Source: Massilia norwichensis (GTDB taxonomy: Bacteria; Pseudomonadota; Gammaproteobacteria; Burkholderiales; Burkholderiaceae_D). Taken from it: a stretch of DNA of 64,000 bases. Both the position numbers and the translations under genes were made by a program. Below are positions 8,629 to 21,000 of this stretch, one piece after another (position 1 is the stretch's first letter; every line of letters starts with the position of its first letter). The stretch covers positions 95,247-159,246 of the forward strand of contig NZ_JANUGX010000012.1 of assembly GCF_024753245.1 (NCBI RefSeq), written 5' to 3'. The notes under the pieces are model-generated. The model was not told the origin of the DNA. It made no database searches and saw only the letters and a list, made by a program, of their open reading frames with translations.

Positions 8629-8791
8629 GGCTTGTGCGGGATAAGATGTGAAAATAGAACGACCGTTCGCATTATAGGCACAAAGCTTGATTTCCCGCTC
8701 GCCGGCCCCATCTCAGCCGCTTGTCGGACGACAGCTGGCGCGAGGGCGTAAAATAGCGCCAATAACAACCTAAACTTTCGCGAGCACATCC

Positions 8792-9316
8792 ATGGCAATT
8801 TACCAGCTGGGCGAGCATGCGCCCGAGATCGACGCCTCGGCCTACGTGGCCGATTCCGCCAACCTGATCGGCAAGGTGACCCTTGAAGCCAAGGCTTCGG
8901 TCTGGGACGGCGTGACGATCCGCGGCGACAACGAGCGCATCACGGTCGGCGAAAACAGCAATGTGCAGGAAGGCACGGTGATGCACACCGACATGGGCTT
9001 CCCGCTGGTGATCGGCAAGAACGTCACCATCGGCCACCAGGCCATGCTGCACGGCTGTACCGTCGGCGACGGCTCGCTGATCGGCATCCAGGCCGTGGTG
9101 CTGAACGGCGCCAGGATCGGCAAGGGTTGCCTGGTCGGCGCCGGCGCCCTGGTGACCGAGGGGAAGGAATTCCCGGATCACTCGCTGATCATCGGCAGCC
9201 CGGCCAAGGTAGTGCGTACCCTCACGGAAGAAGACCTGCTCCGCCTGCAAGGCAATGCCGCCAGCTATGTCGAGCGCGGCCAGCGCTTCAAGGCGGAACT
9301 CAAGAAAATCGGATAA
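8792..9316 (+). CDS. Gamma-carbonic anhydrase family protein
   Basis: Left-handed beta-helix protein of 174 residues of the YrdA/PaaY/Cam type. Hexapeptide repeats run from about residue 15 to 140 (for example [29 protein letters not shown]). The three metal-binding histidines appear in VMHTDM, IGHQA and MLHGC. Carbonic anhydrase activity is known only for some family members, so the reaction is uncertain. It starts 163 bases from the divergent hydrolase gene and is followed by hslO after three bases, so the two are probably one transcript, perhaps linking a metal-dependent housekeeping protein with redox chaperone function. Confidence 0.9.
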   Translation: MAIYQLGEHAPEIDASAYVADSANLIGKVTLEAKASVWDGVTIRGDNERITVGENSNVQEGTVMHTDMGFPLVIGKNVTIGHQAMLHGCTVGDGSLIGIQAVVLNGARIGKGCLVGAGALVTEGKEFPDHSLIIGSPAKVVRTLTEEDLLRLQGNAASYVERGQRFKAELKKIG

Positions 9317-9319
9317 AGA

Positions 9320-10276
9320 ATGACGACTGATACCAGCAAGGACATCCTGCAAAAATTCATCTTCGACAACGCTGCCGTGCGCGGCGAGCTGGTCGAGATT
9401 TCCAACGCCTGGCGTGAGATCCAGTCGCGCCACGACTACCCAAAGGCAGTGAAGGGCTTGCTGGGCGAAATGGTTGCCGCCGCGGCGCTGCTGTCGGCCA
9501 ACCTGAAGTTCAACGGCTCGATCGTGATGCAGATCTTCGGCGACGGCCCGGTCAAGCTGCTGGTGGTCGAGTGCGACGCCGAGCTGCACCTGCGCGCCAC
9601 CGCCAAGCTGAGCCCGGGCGCCACGGTGCCGGACGACGCCTCGATGGCCCAGCTGCTGAACGTGGGCGGCCAGGGCCGCTTCGTGATCACCCTCGATCCG
9701 AAGGACAAGGTGCCGGGCCAGCAGCCTTACCAGGGCGTGGTGCCGCTGGTCGGCGAGGACGTGGCCACCGTGATCGAGAACTACATGCTGCGCTCGGAAC
9801 AGATGGACACCAAGCTGTGGCTGGCGGCCGACGACAATGTCGCGCGCGGCCTGCTGCTGCAAAAGCTGCCGCGCAACAGCAACATCGAAGGCCAGGTCGC
9901 CCAGGCCACCGAAGAGGAAGACATCGAGACCTGGAACCGCGCGCTGGCGCTGGGCGGCACCCTGCAGCAGAAGGAACTGCTGGAGGCCGACGTGGCAACG
10001 CTGCTCAAGCGCCTGTTCTGGGAAGAGACGATCCGCGTGTTCGATCCGCTGCACCCGGAATTCCATTGCACCTGCTCGCGCGAGAAGGTCGGCAACATGC
10101 TGAAGATGCTGGGTCGCGAAGAAGTCGATTCCGCGCTGCACGACCTCGGCCAGCTGGCGATCAACTGCGACTTCTGCGGCAAGCACTACGAGTTCGACGC
10201 GGTCGACTGCGCCCAGCTGTTCGCCGCCGACACCACCGCCGACGCGATTGCGCCGGCGTCCGATGTGAAGCACTAA
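9320..10276 (+). CDS. hslO: Redox-regulated molecular chaperone Hsp33
   Basis: Cytosolic holdase activated by oxidation, protecting proteins during oxidative stress. The 318-residue length is near the family norm. The C-terminal zinc centre is present as CTC about residues 249-251 and CDFC about residues 282-285, the C-x-C...C-x2-C switch. The N-terminal substrate-binding domain has the expected GPVKLLVVECD and LLQKLP segments. It is directly downstream of the gamma-carbonic anhydrase gene (3-base gap) and 13 bases upstream of a thioesterase gene, suggesting a three-gene transcript. Confidence 0.96.
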   Translation: MTTDTSKDILQKFIFDNAAVRGELVEISNAWREIQSRHDYPKAVKGLLGEMVAAAALLSANLKFNGSIVMQIFGDGPVKLLVVECDAELHLRATAKLSPGATVPDDASMAQLLNVGGQGRFVITLDPKDKVPGQQPYQGVVPLVGEDVATVIENYMLRSEQMDTKLWLAADDNVARGLLLQKLPRNSNIEGQVAQATEEEDIETWNRALALGGTLQQKELLEADVATLLKRLFWEETIRVFDPLHPEFHCTCSREKVGNMLKMLGREEVDSALHDLGQLAINCDFCGKHYEFDAVDCAQLFAADTTADAIAPASDVKH

Positions 10277-10289
10277 CCACAAGGTCCGC

Positions 10290-10712
10290 ATGCGCGACAC
10301 GCCCCGCTCCGCCTTCCCGCACTTTTGCGAGATCGCTACCCGCTGGATGGACAACGACGTCTACGGCCACGTCAACAACGTCCATTACTACAGCTACTTC
10401 GATACGGCGGTGAACCGCTTCCTGATCGAGCGGGGCGTGCTCGACATCCACGGCGGCAAGACGGTCGGTTTCGTGGTCGAGACCGGCTGTTCCTACTTCC
10501 GCTCGATCGCCTTCCCGGACACCGTGCACGTGGGTGTGCGCGTGGCCAAGCTGGGCAATTCCAGCGTGCGCTACGAGATCGGGCTGTACCGCAACGACGA
10601 CGAGATGCCGGCAGCGGCCGGGCATTTCGTACACGTTTATGTGGATCGCGAATCGAATCGGCCGGTGCCGATTCCCGACGACACCCGGGCGCTGCTGGCG
10701 ACGCTGTCGTAG
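10290..10712 (+). CDS. Acyl-CoA thioesterase, hotdog fold (4HBT/YbgC type)
   Basis: A 140-residue single hotdog-domain protein expected to hydrolyse acyl-CoA thioesters in the cytosol. The diagnostic 4HBT stretch is [22 protein letters not shown], with the catalytic Asp in MDNDxYGHVNN. The rest ([18 protein letters not shown]) fits the family. It follows hslO by 13 bases. Its stop codon TAG at 10710-10712 lies inside palindromic repeat copy A2, meaning the repeat inserted right at, or evolved from, the gene end. Substrate chain length is not readable. Confidence 0.88.
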   Translation: MRDTPRSAFPHFCEIATRWMDNDVYGHVNNVHYYSYFDTAVNRFLIERGVLDIHGGKTVGFVVETGCSYFRSIAFPDTVHVGVRVAKLGNSSVRYEIGLYRNDDEMPAAAGHFVHVYVDRESNRPVPIPDDTRALLATLS

Positions 10713-10759
10713 GGTGGGCTCCCTGAGCCCACGCGTGGGCGGGGGCCGCCCACCCTACG
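10708..10759. repeat. Palindromic repeat family A, copy 2
   Basis: CGTAGGGTGGGCTCCCTGAGCCCACGC followed by an inverted copy ending CCGCCCACCCTACG. The outer arms CGTAGGGTGGGC and GCCCACCCTACG are perfect complements, so the whole element can fold into a cruciform or a transcript hairpin. It contains the thioesterase stop codon and follows the hslO operon, so it may act as an mRNA 3' end structure. Confidence 0.85.
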
Positions 10760-10838
10760 CATGCATATCCATTTGTTGTTGATCTGACATAGTCATACTC
10801 GGCATACTCGGCGGTATCTCCCTTCCGCCGAGGTCTTC

Positions 10839-11603
10839 ATGCGCCGTGCCCTTCTCTCCGCCCTGCTCGCTTGCCTGTCGATGTGCGCCCAGGCCGCCGT
10901 CACCAATATCGACGTTGGCACCCCGCTGCCGCGCTTCAACTTGCTCAAGCCAGGCACCCACCACTACCTGCGCTATTTCCGCACCACCGACGGCGCCAAT
11001 ATTCCGCTCGACATCTGGGCGCGTGAAGTGCGCTTCGAACAACGCGAAGGCAGGCAGCAGATGCACATCGTGCAGCGCTGGGATGGCGCGATGGCCTCGC
11101 CCACCTCACCCGGTTCGGTCAAGCGCCTCGACTCCTGGTTCGAGACCGCCACCTTCCGCCCGTTGAGCCATGTGCGCATCACCGAAAGGGATGGCAAAAA
11201 GCTGGTCGAAGGCGTGGTATTCAGCAAAGAAGGCGTGAGCGGCATGCCGGAACTGGCCGATAACGCCCTGAAAACGCTAGCGATCGCGTCGGGCGAGCCG
11301 ACCTTCAACTTCGAGACCGACATCGAATTCCTGCAGGCGCTGCCGCTGGCCGCAGGCTATGAAGCCAGCATCAACTTCTACCATGCCGGCGGTCCGGCGC
11401 CGAAGCGCTATCAGTTTAAAGTCAGCGGTTCGGAAACCATCGCCGGCCCGGCCGGTCAAGTCGACTGCTGGGTCGTCACGACCGATTACGGCACGCCCGG
11501 CGCGGAGGCGAAGTTCTGGTTTGCCAAGGGCACGCAGTTGATGCTGCGCCAGGAAAGCGCGCCGCGCGACGGCAAGGTGCTGGTCAAGACCCTGATCGAC
11601 TAG
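10839..11603 (+). CDS. DUF3108 domain-containing exported protein
   Basis: A 254-residue protein with a clear N-terminal signal peptide (MRRALLSALLACLSMCAQA) and a body rich in beta strands, with the pattern LRYFRTTDGANIPLDIW and ELADNALKTLA. From memory this matches the DUF3108 group of periplasmic proteins of unknown function. The C-terminus contains VDCWVVTTDYGTPGAEAKFWFAKGTQ, typical of this group. It starts after a short leader containing GAGG before the ATG. It appears monocistronic. A role in the envelope is plausible, but no reaction is known. Confidence 0.72.
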   Translation: MRRALLSALLACLSMCAQAAVTNIDVGTPLPRFNLLKPGTHHYLRYFRTTDGANIPLDIWAREVRFEQREGRQQMHIVQRWDGAMASPTSPGSVKRLDSWFETATFRPLSHVRITERDGKKLVEGVVFSKEGVSGMPELADNALKTLAIASGEPTFNFETDIEFLQALPLAAGYEASINFYHAGGPAPKRYQFKVSGSETIAGPAGQVDCWVVTTDYGTPGAEAKFWFAKGTQLMLRQESAPRDGKVLVKTLID

Positions 11604-11884
11604 CTGGCGCAGGCAAGTCCACAGGCGCAGGATGCCGGACAAAATGTTTCGCAGACTTCTTTGAACTGCAACAAAGCGGAGCTATGCGAAGAAGCGCTGT
11701 CGGAATACGCTGAATCGATGTCCTGCGCATGGCGTAGTTGATTAAGATCAATTGAATTTCATCAACCCCGCGCTCCAATGACGGCCAGTGCACAAATGCG
11801 TGCACGCGGTGCCGGGACAATGTCGCTTTTACACAAAAGGCGCCATTTCCCGGTCAGTCCAAATCCGTCGCTTGGAGATCAGAA

Positions 11885-12256
11885 ATGAACGAACATGTTT
11901 TACCCCGCAAGGTCGTCGCCCGTTATGCAATCGCTACCATCGGCTCGCGCACCAGTCGCGGCGACCAGGTCGTGCTGGCATCGAACGATCCCTGCGCGGA
12001 CGATTACCGGATTGCCTGCGTGGGCGACCGCGTGCGCTACCCGGACGGCAGCGAAAGCGTGATCACCTCGGGGGCCGGCCATGCGTCGACCATCGGCAAC
12101 CGCCCGATCGCGCTGGTCGGCAGCCACGTTGCCAACGGCGACCGCATCGTCATGCGTGCGCAGAGCATGGGCGAGATCGTGGTGCTCGAAGGCGAACCCG
12201 TGCTGGGCCTGCTCGAGCCAGGCTACATGCCGCCGCAACCGGGCGCCGCGCCCTGA
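11885..12256 (+). CDS. PAAR domain-containing protein
   Basis: A 123-residue protein whose residues about 10-105 form a PAAR fold: VARYAIATIGSRTSRGDQV, followed by repeated short beta units (AIVGDRVRYPDG, SGAGHASTIGNRPIALVGSHVANGDRI). PAAR proteins form the sharp tip of type VI secretion spikes (on VgrG) and often carry or recruit effectors. This one has no toxin extension, ending in a Pro-rich tail. A ribosome site GGAG lies 10 bases upstream. No other secretion gene is nearby, so it is an orphan; whether a T6SS exists elsewhere is unknown. The convergent neighbour is an exported protein of unknown function. Confidence 0.75.
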   Translation: MNEHVLPRKVVARYAIATIGSRTSRGDQVVLASNDPCADDYRIACVGDRVRYPDGSESVITSGAGHASTIGNRPIALVGSHVANGDRIVMRAQSMGEIVVLEGEPVLGLLEPGYMPPQPGAAP

Positions 12257-12269
12257 ACGGCGGCGTGCC

Positions 12270-13148
12270 TCAGCTGCGTGGGCAGGCTGCGGCCGCCAGG
12301 CGCGTGCCGGCCTGCAGCGCGGCATCGAAGGCGCCGGGCGCCAGTTCTTCGCCGAAGCGTTCGCGCAGTTGCTGTTCGCTCAGGGGATGATGCCGCGCCA
12401 TATTGGACGCAATTGCATAAGTCATCGAAGCGGCCGGATCGCGCGCCACGATCTGGCCGGCATCATAGGCATTCGACAGCAGGCCAAGCGCGAACTGGTC
12501 GCACTGCGCCCCGGCCTGGCGCAGGTAGGCGACGGCCTGCTGCTTCCACTGCTGCACTTCCGGGTCGTCGGCGCGCGCGCCCAGGTCGACCGGCTTGCCG
12601 CCCGGCCCCTCCATATAAAAATCGATCATCGCCTCGCGCTGCCCGGCGTCGGCCAACTGGCCAAGGAAGCGCATGCGCTCCTGCAGCTGGGCCGGCGAGA
12701 CGTTCGCACACAGCTTGTGCATGCGCTCGCGTTCGCGCCGGGTCTCCTTGAGTTCGTCCTCGCTGAAGAAATCGGGCAGCGGATCGTCGGCCGCGGCGCA
12801 GCCGGATGCGGCCTGGTACGCCTCGTAGGCCGCCTTCAGGTCGCCGGTGCGGGCACGCGCGGCGCGTTCGCTAATGTAGGTGGCGGCATCCTGGCCGCCG
12901 AAATCGACGGGACGGCCGTTGCGGCCGTAGAACACCTTCGGGGGCGCGGCAACGAAGTCTTCCTTCGACGCCGATGCCGACGTCGCGAGCATGCCCGGAT
13001 CCATCCAGCTCCCCCGTGCCGGTGTGCTGTGCGCGGCCGGTGCCGGCGTTGCGGCGGACAGCTCGGGCTCGGCACCTGGGCGCAGGGCGAGCACGGCGGC
13101 GAGGCCGGCGCCGGCGGCGAGGAGGATGGCAAGGGTTCGGGTCTGCAT
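12270..13148 (-). CDS. Hypothetical exported protein
   Basis: I do not recognise a family. The 292-residue product starts with a hydrophobic segment (TLAILLAAGAGLAAVLAL, about residues 4-21) that could be a signal peptide or membrane anchor, followed by an Ala/Pro-rich linker to about residue 60. The rest is predicted helical, with possible paired helices resembling Sel1/TPR-like units (for example DLKAAYEAYQAASGCAAADDPLPDFF, cut here to its helical character) and four or more cysteines. It converges with the PAAR gene with a 13-base gap and is preceded on its strand by another exported protein. A periplasmic scaffold role is possible but not shown. Confidence 0.6.
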   Translation of the reverse strand: MQTRTLAILLAAGAGLAAVLALRPGAEPELSAATPAPAAHSTPARGSWMDPGMLATSASASKEDFVAAPPKVFYGRNGRPVDFGGQDAATYISERAARARTGDLKAAYEAYQAASGCAAADDPLPDFFSEDELKETRRERERMHKLCANVSPAQLQERMRFLGQLADAGQREAMIDFYMEGPGGKPVDLGARADDPEVQQWKQQAVAYLRQAGAQCDQFALGLLSNAYDAGQIVARDPAASMTYAIASNMARHHPLSEQQLRERFGEELAPGAFDAALQAGTRLAAAACPRS

Positions 13149-13216
13149 CGTCGTATCCTAGCAGCACTGGGCATAAAGCACTGCGGCGGCTGCGGCGCAG
13201 TGCTTCCCAGGCTGGC

Positions 13217-13696
13217 TTAGTTCCACAGATAACAATAAGCCTGGCTGCGTTCCAGGTTGGCGCTGACGCTGCCGCTCGAGGATACGGTCTTCAGGAAACC
13301 GTTCGGGGCCGAGGTGGTCGGGGTGGCGTTGCAGTTGTTGTGCACCCAGTGGATGCCGCTGCCGTCCGAGTACTTCTGGCCGCAGGCTTCGACGCGCTTG
13401 CCGGCGGTCAGGGCTGCCAGCGAGGGCGGCATCGAGGTCGAGTTCTTCACGTAGTCGCTGGCATAGACATTGTCCATCGCGACCTGGTAGGAACGGCCGT
13501 CCTGGTCGGCCTTGATATACATGATGGTGTGCGAAACCTGCACGCCCTGGATGGTCTGGGTGGCGGCCTGGAATTTTGCGCTGGTGGTGATGGTGCCGGT
13601 CAGGTAGGTACCCTTGTTGGTGGCGCAGGTGGTGGCGTCGGTGGCGAAGGCGCACAGCGGCGCGAACAGCAAGATCGCGAGCAGGTTCTTTTTCAT
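13217..13696 (-). CDS. Hypothetical small secreted protein
   Basis: A 159-residue protein with a strong Sec signal peptide (KKNLLAILLFAPLCAFA). The mature part has four or five cysteines (TTCAT, EACGQK, NNCNAT, AYCYLWN), suggesting disulphide bonds in the periplasm or outside the cell, and is rich in Ser/Thr. No domain that I can name; residues such as YLTGTITTSAKFQ and IMYIKADQDGR look like beta strands. It sits 68 bases upstream of the 292-residue exported protein on the same strand and may be cotranscribed. Confidence 0.6.
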   Translation of the reverse strand: MKKNLLAILLFAPLCAFATDATTCATNKGTYLTGTITTSAKFQAATQTIQGVQVSHTIMYIKADQDGRSYQVAMDNVYASDYVKNSTSMPPSLAALTAGKRVEACGQKYSDGSGIHWVHNNCNATPTTSAPNGFLKTVSSSGSVSANLERSQAYCYLWN

Positions 13697-13902
13697 TTTT
13701 CCGTTTCCAATATGTCGTTATACGTGTGAATCCCCGCTCGATGGCGGGTGCCGCCCTTCCTGCCCAAACCGCACAACACAGAAAAGACTGCCAGGAATTC
13801 TATTCCTGCTCAGCAGTATGAAGACACATTGTTACAAAATTATTATGAAACCGCGCCTGCTATAAACCATAGTCGCGCCGATCGACGAAAGTCACCGAGA
13901 TG

Positions 13903-14145
13903 TCACGGCATATGCAGGTCGATGACCTTCATGATCGCCAGCGTGGTGTCGAGGCTCATTTCGCCGGCCAGCATGGCATCCGCCAACTGGGCGCGCGGCA
14001 GGCTGGCGGCGGCCGCGAGAAGCGGCAGGCCGTCGGAGCGCGCGACCGTCGCCAGGGCCGCGGTCATGGCCTCGGCATTGCCGCTCTCGAAGGCGGCCGC
14101 CAGGTAGGCGGCAACGGCTTCGAGCGTGTTCAGTTCCTCGTTCAT
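13903..14145 (-). CDS. Small HigA-like helix-turn-helix protein, ftsB-coupled
   Basis: An 80-residue protein starting at 14145, two bases after the ftsB stop, with GAGGA at the end of ftsB as a likely ribosome site. The sequence TLEAVAAYLAAAFESGNAEA, then ALATVARSDGLPLLAAAASLPRAQLADAMLAGEMSLDTTLAIMKVI (given here in segments), follows the pattern of solitary HigA/addiction-module antidote proteins: amphipathic helix, then a five-helix Xre-type fold. No toxin gene is next to it. It could regulate cell-division or enolase-operon expression, or be an orphaned antitoxin. The identification is from motif pattern only. Confidence 0.62.
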   Translation of the reverse strand: MNEELNTLEAVAAYLAAAFESGNAEAMTAALATVARSDGLPLLAAAASLPRAQLADAMLAGEMSLDTTLAIMKVIDLHMP

Positions 14146-14147
14146 GC

Positions 14148-14507
14148 TCAGTCCTCGGGCGGCTTCTGGTTCGCCTTGGCGCTCTTGGGGTCGCGCGGCG
14201 GCGGTGGCGGGGTCATCATGACGGCCGGCTTCTCGTCCTTGCGCAGCACCTGCACGAAGATCTCGTTCTGCTTGATCATGCCGAGTTCGTAGCGGGCTCG
14301 CTCCTCGACGGCTTCGGTGCCGTCGCGCAGGTCGCGCACCTCGGACTCGAGCTTGGCATTGCGTGCCTTCAGCTGGTCGGTGCGGGCGTGGCTGACGGCC
14401 AGTTGCCGCTCCAGTTCGCCGACGTCGAGCCAGCCCCCTTTCCCCAGCCACAGCGGGTACTGGATCAGCAGCAGCAAAGCGGCGAGAGCGAGGGTGATGA
14501 GACGCAT
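14148..14507 (-). CDS. ftsB: Cell division protein FtsB
   Basis: Bitopic inner-membrane septum protein of the FtsQLB complex, activating FtsWI. The 119-residue product has one N-terminal membrane helix ([20 protein letters not shown], about 3-22), then a leucine-zipper-like coiled coil ([27 protein letters not shown]), and the conserved [18 protein letters not shown] segment. The location directly after eno is typical in beta- and gammaproteobacteria. The C-terminal tail is Pro/Lys-rich. A likely intrinsic terminator lies between eno and ftsB, so ftsB may have its own promoter or depend on partial readthrough. It overlaps functionally with a tiny gene right after its stop. Confidence 0.9.
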   Translation of the reverse strand: MRLITLALAALLLLIQYPLWLGKGGWLDVGELERQLAVSHARTDQLKARNAKLESEVRDLRDGTEAVEERARYELGMIKQNEIFVQVLRKDEKPAVMMTPPPPPRDPKSAKANQKPPED

Positions 14508-14521
14508 GGTGAATATGGTGT

Positions 14522-14577
14522 AAAAAATCGGGAGACAATCCGACCGGCCGTGGCCGTGCGGAATTGACTCCCGAATT
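14522..14577 (-). terminator. Likely rho-independent terminator after eno
   Basis: On the minus strand, CGGGAG-T-CAAT-TCCG pairs with CGGA-TTG-T-CTCCCG across a GC-rich loop, followed by a run of six T. It lies between eno and ftsB. The transcript could be attenuated here rather than fully ended, because ftsB begins only 15 bases later. Confidence 0.75.
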
Positions 14578-14596
14578 TTGGGTACTACATAAAATA

Positions 14597-15889
<1,293 letters not shown>

Positions 15890-15920
15890 TCAGTCTCCGG
15901 AAAGTAAAGAATTTAGCAGC

Positions 15921-15999
15921 GTCATTCCCGCGAAAGCGGGAATCCATACCGCGCCTGCTTCGGCCAGTCAGCATGGATTCCCGCTTCCGCGGGAATGAC
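15921..15999. repeat. Palindromic repeat family B (GTCATTCCCGCG type)
   Basis: Left arm GTCATTCCCGCGAAAGCGGG followed by AATCCAT, right arm ATGGATT followed by CCCGCTTCCGCGGGAATGAC; the arms are inverted copies separated by about 25 bases, and each arm is itself a small hairpin. The type is widespread between genes in Burkholderiales. It lies between kdsA and eno, on one transcript path. Confidence 0.88.
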
Positions 16000-16009
16000 G
16001 GTTGAACGA

Positions 16010-18756
<2,747 letters not shown>

Positions 18757-18778
18757 TCAAGCCAACATCGAGCCACCC

Positions 18779-19942
18779 ATGATCGAGCATGAACAGGCAG
18801 CCGACACCGCCGTGCTGCCGGACGCCGCACTGCCTGCCGCCGAAGCTGCCGACCTCGGCACGCCGGCGCCCCTGCGCTTCGGCTTCAGCGGCAGCGGCGC
18901 CGAATATTTCCGCATCTGGATCGTCAACCTGCTCCTGAGCGTGGCCACGCTCGGCATCTACTCGGCCTGGGCCAAAACCCGCCGGCTCCAGTATTTTTAC
19001 CGGAACACCGAGCTGGCCGGCGCCAGCTTCGACTTCCGCGGCGATCCGAAAGCGATCCTGCGCGGCCGGCTGCTGGCGGTGGTCCTGCTGGCGGCCTACC
19101 ACTATGCCTTCGGCTTCTCGGCAATGGCCGGCGCGATCACGGTGGCGGTGCTGGTGGCGGGCCTGCCCTTCATGATGCGTTCCGCGCTGCGCTTCCGGCT
19201 CTCGAACACCTGGTACCGCGGCCTGCCCTTCGGCTTTGCCGGCGGCACCGGCGCCGCCTACCGCGTCTACGCGCTGCCGATCGCCACCTTCATCCTGCCG
19301 GGCGCGCTGATCGCACTGATGCCGGACACGCCGATCGTGCGCGCCATCTTCCTGCTCTACCTGGGCTGGCCGCTGATGCACGGGGCGATGAAGGTCTACC
19401 AGCACGGCAACCTGATGTATGGCAACCAGCGTGCCGCATTCGGCGCCGGCATCGGCGAGCTGGCGACGCCCTACGTGGTGACCTTCGTGGCGGGCATCGT
19501 CTTTGCCGTGCTCTACGGCATCGTCGTCTACGTGGCGACGTCGACCTCCGTTGCCGGCCCCGGCAAGATCGCCGGCCCGGTGATGATCGTCGTTGCCGTG
19601 CTGCTGCTCTACCTGTACTTCATCCTGGCCGCCCTGTTCGTCATGGTGCGGATGAACAATATGGCGTGGTCGGATACCGGCTTTCCCGGCGTGCGCATCG
19701 TTTCCTCGATGCGGCTGCGCAGCTACTTCGGCCTGCAGGCCGTCAATGTCCTGCTGACGATCCTGACCCTGGGCCTGTACCGTCCCTTCGCCGCGGTGCG
19801 CACCTGGCGCTACCGCCTCGCCCATGCGCATGTCGAGGCGCCCGACGGCTTCGAAGCCGCGACCGGCCAGGCCGGCCGGCGCAGCGCATCGGCGGCCGGC
19901 GACGGCAGCGCCGAATTCCTCGGCCTCGATCTTTCCTGGTAA
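18779..19942 (+). CDS. YjgN family (DUF898) inner-membrane protein
   Basis: Integral membrane protein of 387 residues of unknown function. The start at 18779 (MIEHEQAADTAVLP) is the first ATG giving a family-like N-terminus: an acidic tail, then FGFSGSGAEYFRIWIVN, the hallmark of the DUF898/YjgN group. About seven hydrophobic segments follow, and the motif YSAWAKTRRLQYFYRNTEL, the typical first cytoplasmic loop, is present; a related motif LYRPFAAVRTWRYRL occurs near the C-terminus. The next gene, an M48 peptidase, starts five bases later; this pairing is conserved and suggests a joint envelope function. Confidence 0.87.
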   Translation: MIEHEQAADTAVLPDAALPAAEAADLGTPAPLRFGFSGSGAEYFRIWIVNLLLSVATLGIYSAWAKTRRLQYFYRNTELAGASFDFRGDPKAILRGRLLAVVLLAAYHYAFGFSAMAGAITVAVLVAGLPFMMRSALRFRLSNTWYRGLPFGFAGGTGAAYRVYALPIATFILPGALIALMPDTPIVRAIFLLYLGWPLMHGAMKVYQHGNLMYGNQRAAFGAGIGELATPYVVTFVAGIVFAVLYGIVVYVATSTSVAGPGKIAGPVMIVVAVLLLYLYFILAALFVMVRMNNMAWSDTGFPGVRIVSSMRLRSYFGLQAVNVLLTILTLGLYRPFAAVRTWRYRLAHAHVEAPDGFEAATGQAGRRSASAAGDGSAEFLGLDLSW

Positions 19943-19947
19943 CGCCC

Positions 19948-21000
19948 ATGATCACCGCCCACTATTTCGACGGCCGCAGCGCGCGCCTGCATCCGGTCCA
20001 ACTGAACGTCGAGGCCGACAAGCTGCTGGTCAGCGCGCCCAGCTTCGAACGCAGCTATCCGGTCGCCGCGGTGGCGCTGGCCGAACCCTTTGCCGCCGCG
20101 CCCGCCATGCTGCGCTTTGCCGACGGCGCCAGCTGCGAAGTCAGCGCCACAGACCGCCGCCAGTTGCTCGATGCACTCGGCTACCGCAAGAGCGCGGTGG
20201 AGCGCTGGCAGGGCCGCTGGCCGGCCGTGCTGCTGGCGCTGGCGCTGCTGGTCGCGCTGCTGGCCCTGCTCTACTTCCGGGGCCTGCCGGCCCTCGCCGA
20301 GCGCATCGCCACCGCACTGCCGCCATCGGTCGACACCCGGCTCGGCCGCGCTGCCTTGTCCAGCCTGGAGCGGCACGGTGTACTGGAACCCTCGCGCCTG
20401 AGCGATCAGCGCATCGCCGAAGTGGAAGCCCTGCTGCCGGGCATGCTGCCGGCCCATCCGCGCGTGCCGATCCTTCTGTTGGTGCGCAATTCGCCCAAAC
20501 TGGGCGCGAATGCGATGGCCCTGCCGGACGGCACGATCGTCGTCACCGACAAGATGGTGCGCCTGGTGCAGACCAAGGACAACCAGCTCAACGAAGAAGG
20601 CAAGGCGGCGCTGTCCGCCGTGCTCGCGCACGAGGTCGGGCACATCGAACACCGCCATGCCACGCGTGCCATGACCGGTTCCTCGCTGATGGCGGCGTTG
20701 TCGGCGGCGCTGTTCGGCGACTTCAGCGCGGTGGCGGCCGGCGTGCCGGCGGTGCTGACGCAGATGCAGTATTCGCGCGCCATGGAACTGGATGCCGACG
20801 ACTACGCGGTGGCCCAGCTACGCCGCCATGGCCATTCGCCCGCCGCCTTCATCGAGGCACTCGAAGCCCTGGAAAGCCAGGCGCCCAACGAGTCCTCGAC
20901 GCCGCGCTGGCTGAAGACCACGATGAGCTATATGTCGACCCATCCGGACACGGCCGAGCGCATCGAGCGCCTGGAATCGCTGGGGGGCCCTGAGGATTAG
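19948..21000 (+). CDS. M48 family metallopeptidase
   Basis: Membrane-attached zinc peptidase of 350 residues, start at 19948 (MITAHYFDGRSARLHP). The N-terminal ~80 residues form a small domain found with YjgN partners, followed by one membrane helix (about 92-112). The catalytic H-E-V-G-H is at 228-232, and the third ligand Glu lies in SRAMELDADDYAV. The fold resembles HtpX/BepA and may act on envelope or periplasmic proteins. It is five bases after the YjgN gene and overlaps the convergent ROK gene by four bases. Confidence 0.9.
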   Translation: MITAHYFDGRSARLHPVQLNVEADKLLVSAPSFERSYPVAAVALAEPFAAAPAMLRFADGASCEVSATDRRQLLDALGYRKSAVERWQGRWPAVLLALALLVALLALLYFRGLPALAERIATALPPSVDTRLGRAALSSLERHGVLEPSRLSDQRIAEVEALLPGMLPAHPRVPILLLVRNSPKLGANAMALPDGTIVVTDKMVRLVQTKDNQLNEEGKAALSAVLAHEVGHIEHRHATRAMTGSSLMAALSAALFGDFSAVAAGVPAVLTQMQYSRAMELDADDYAVAQLRRHGHSPAAFIEALEALESQAPNESSTPRWLKTTMSYMSTHPDTAERIERLESLGGPED

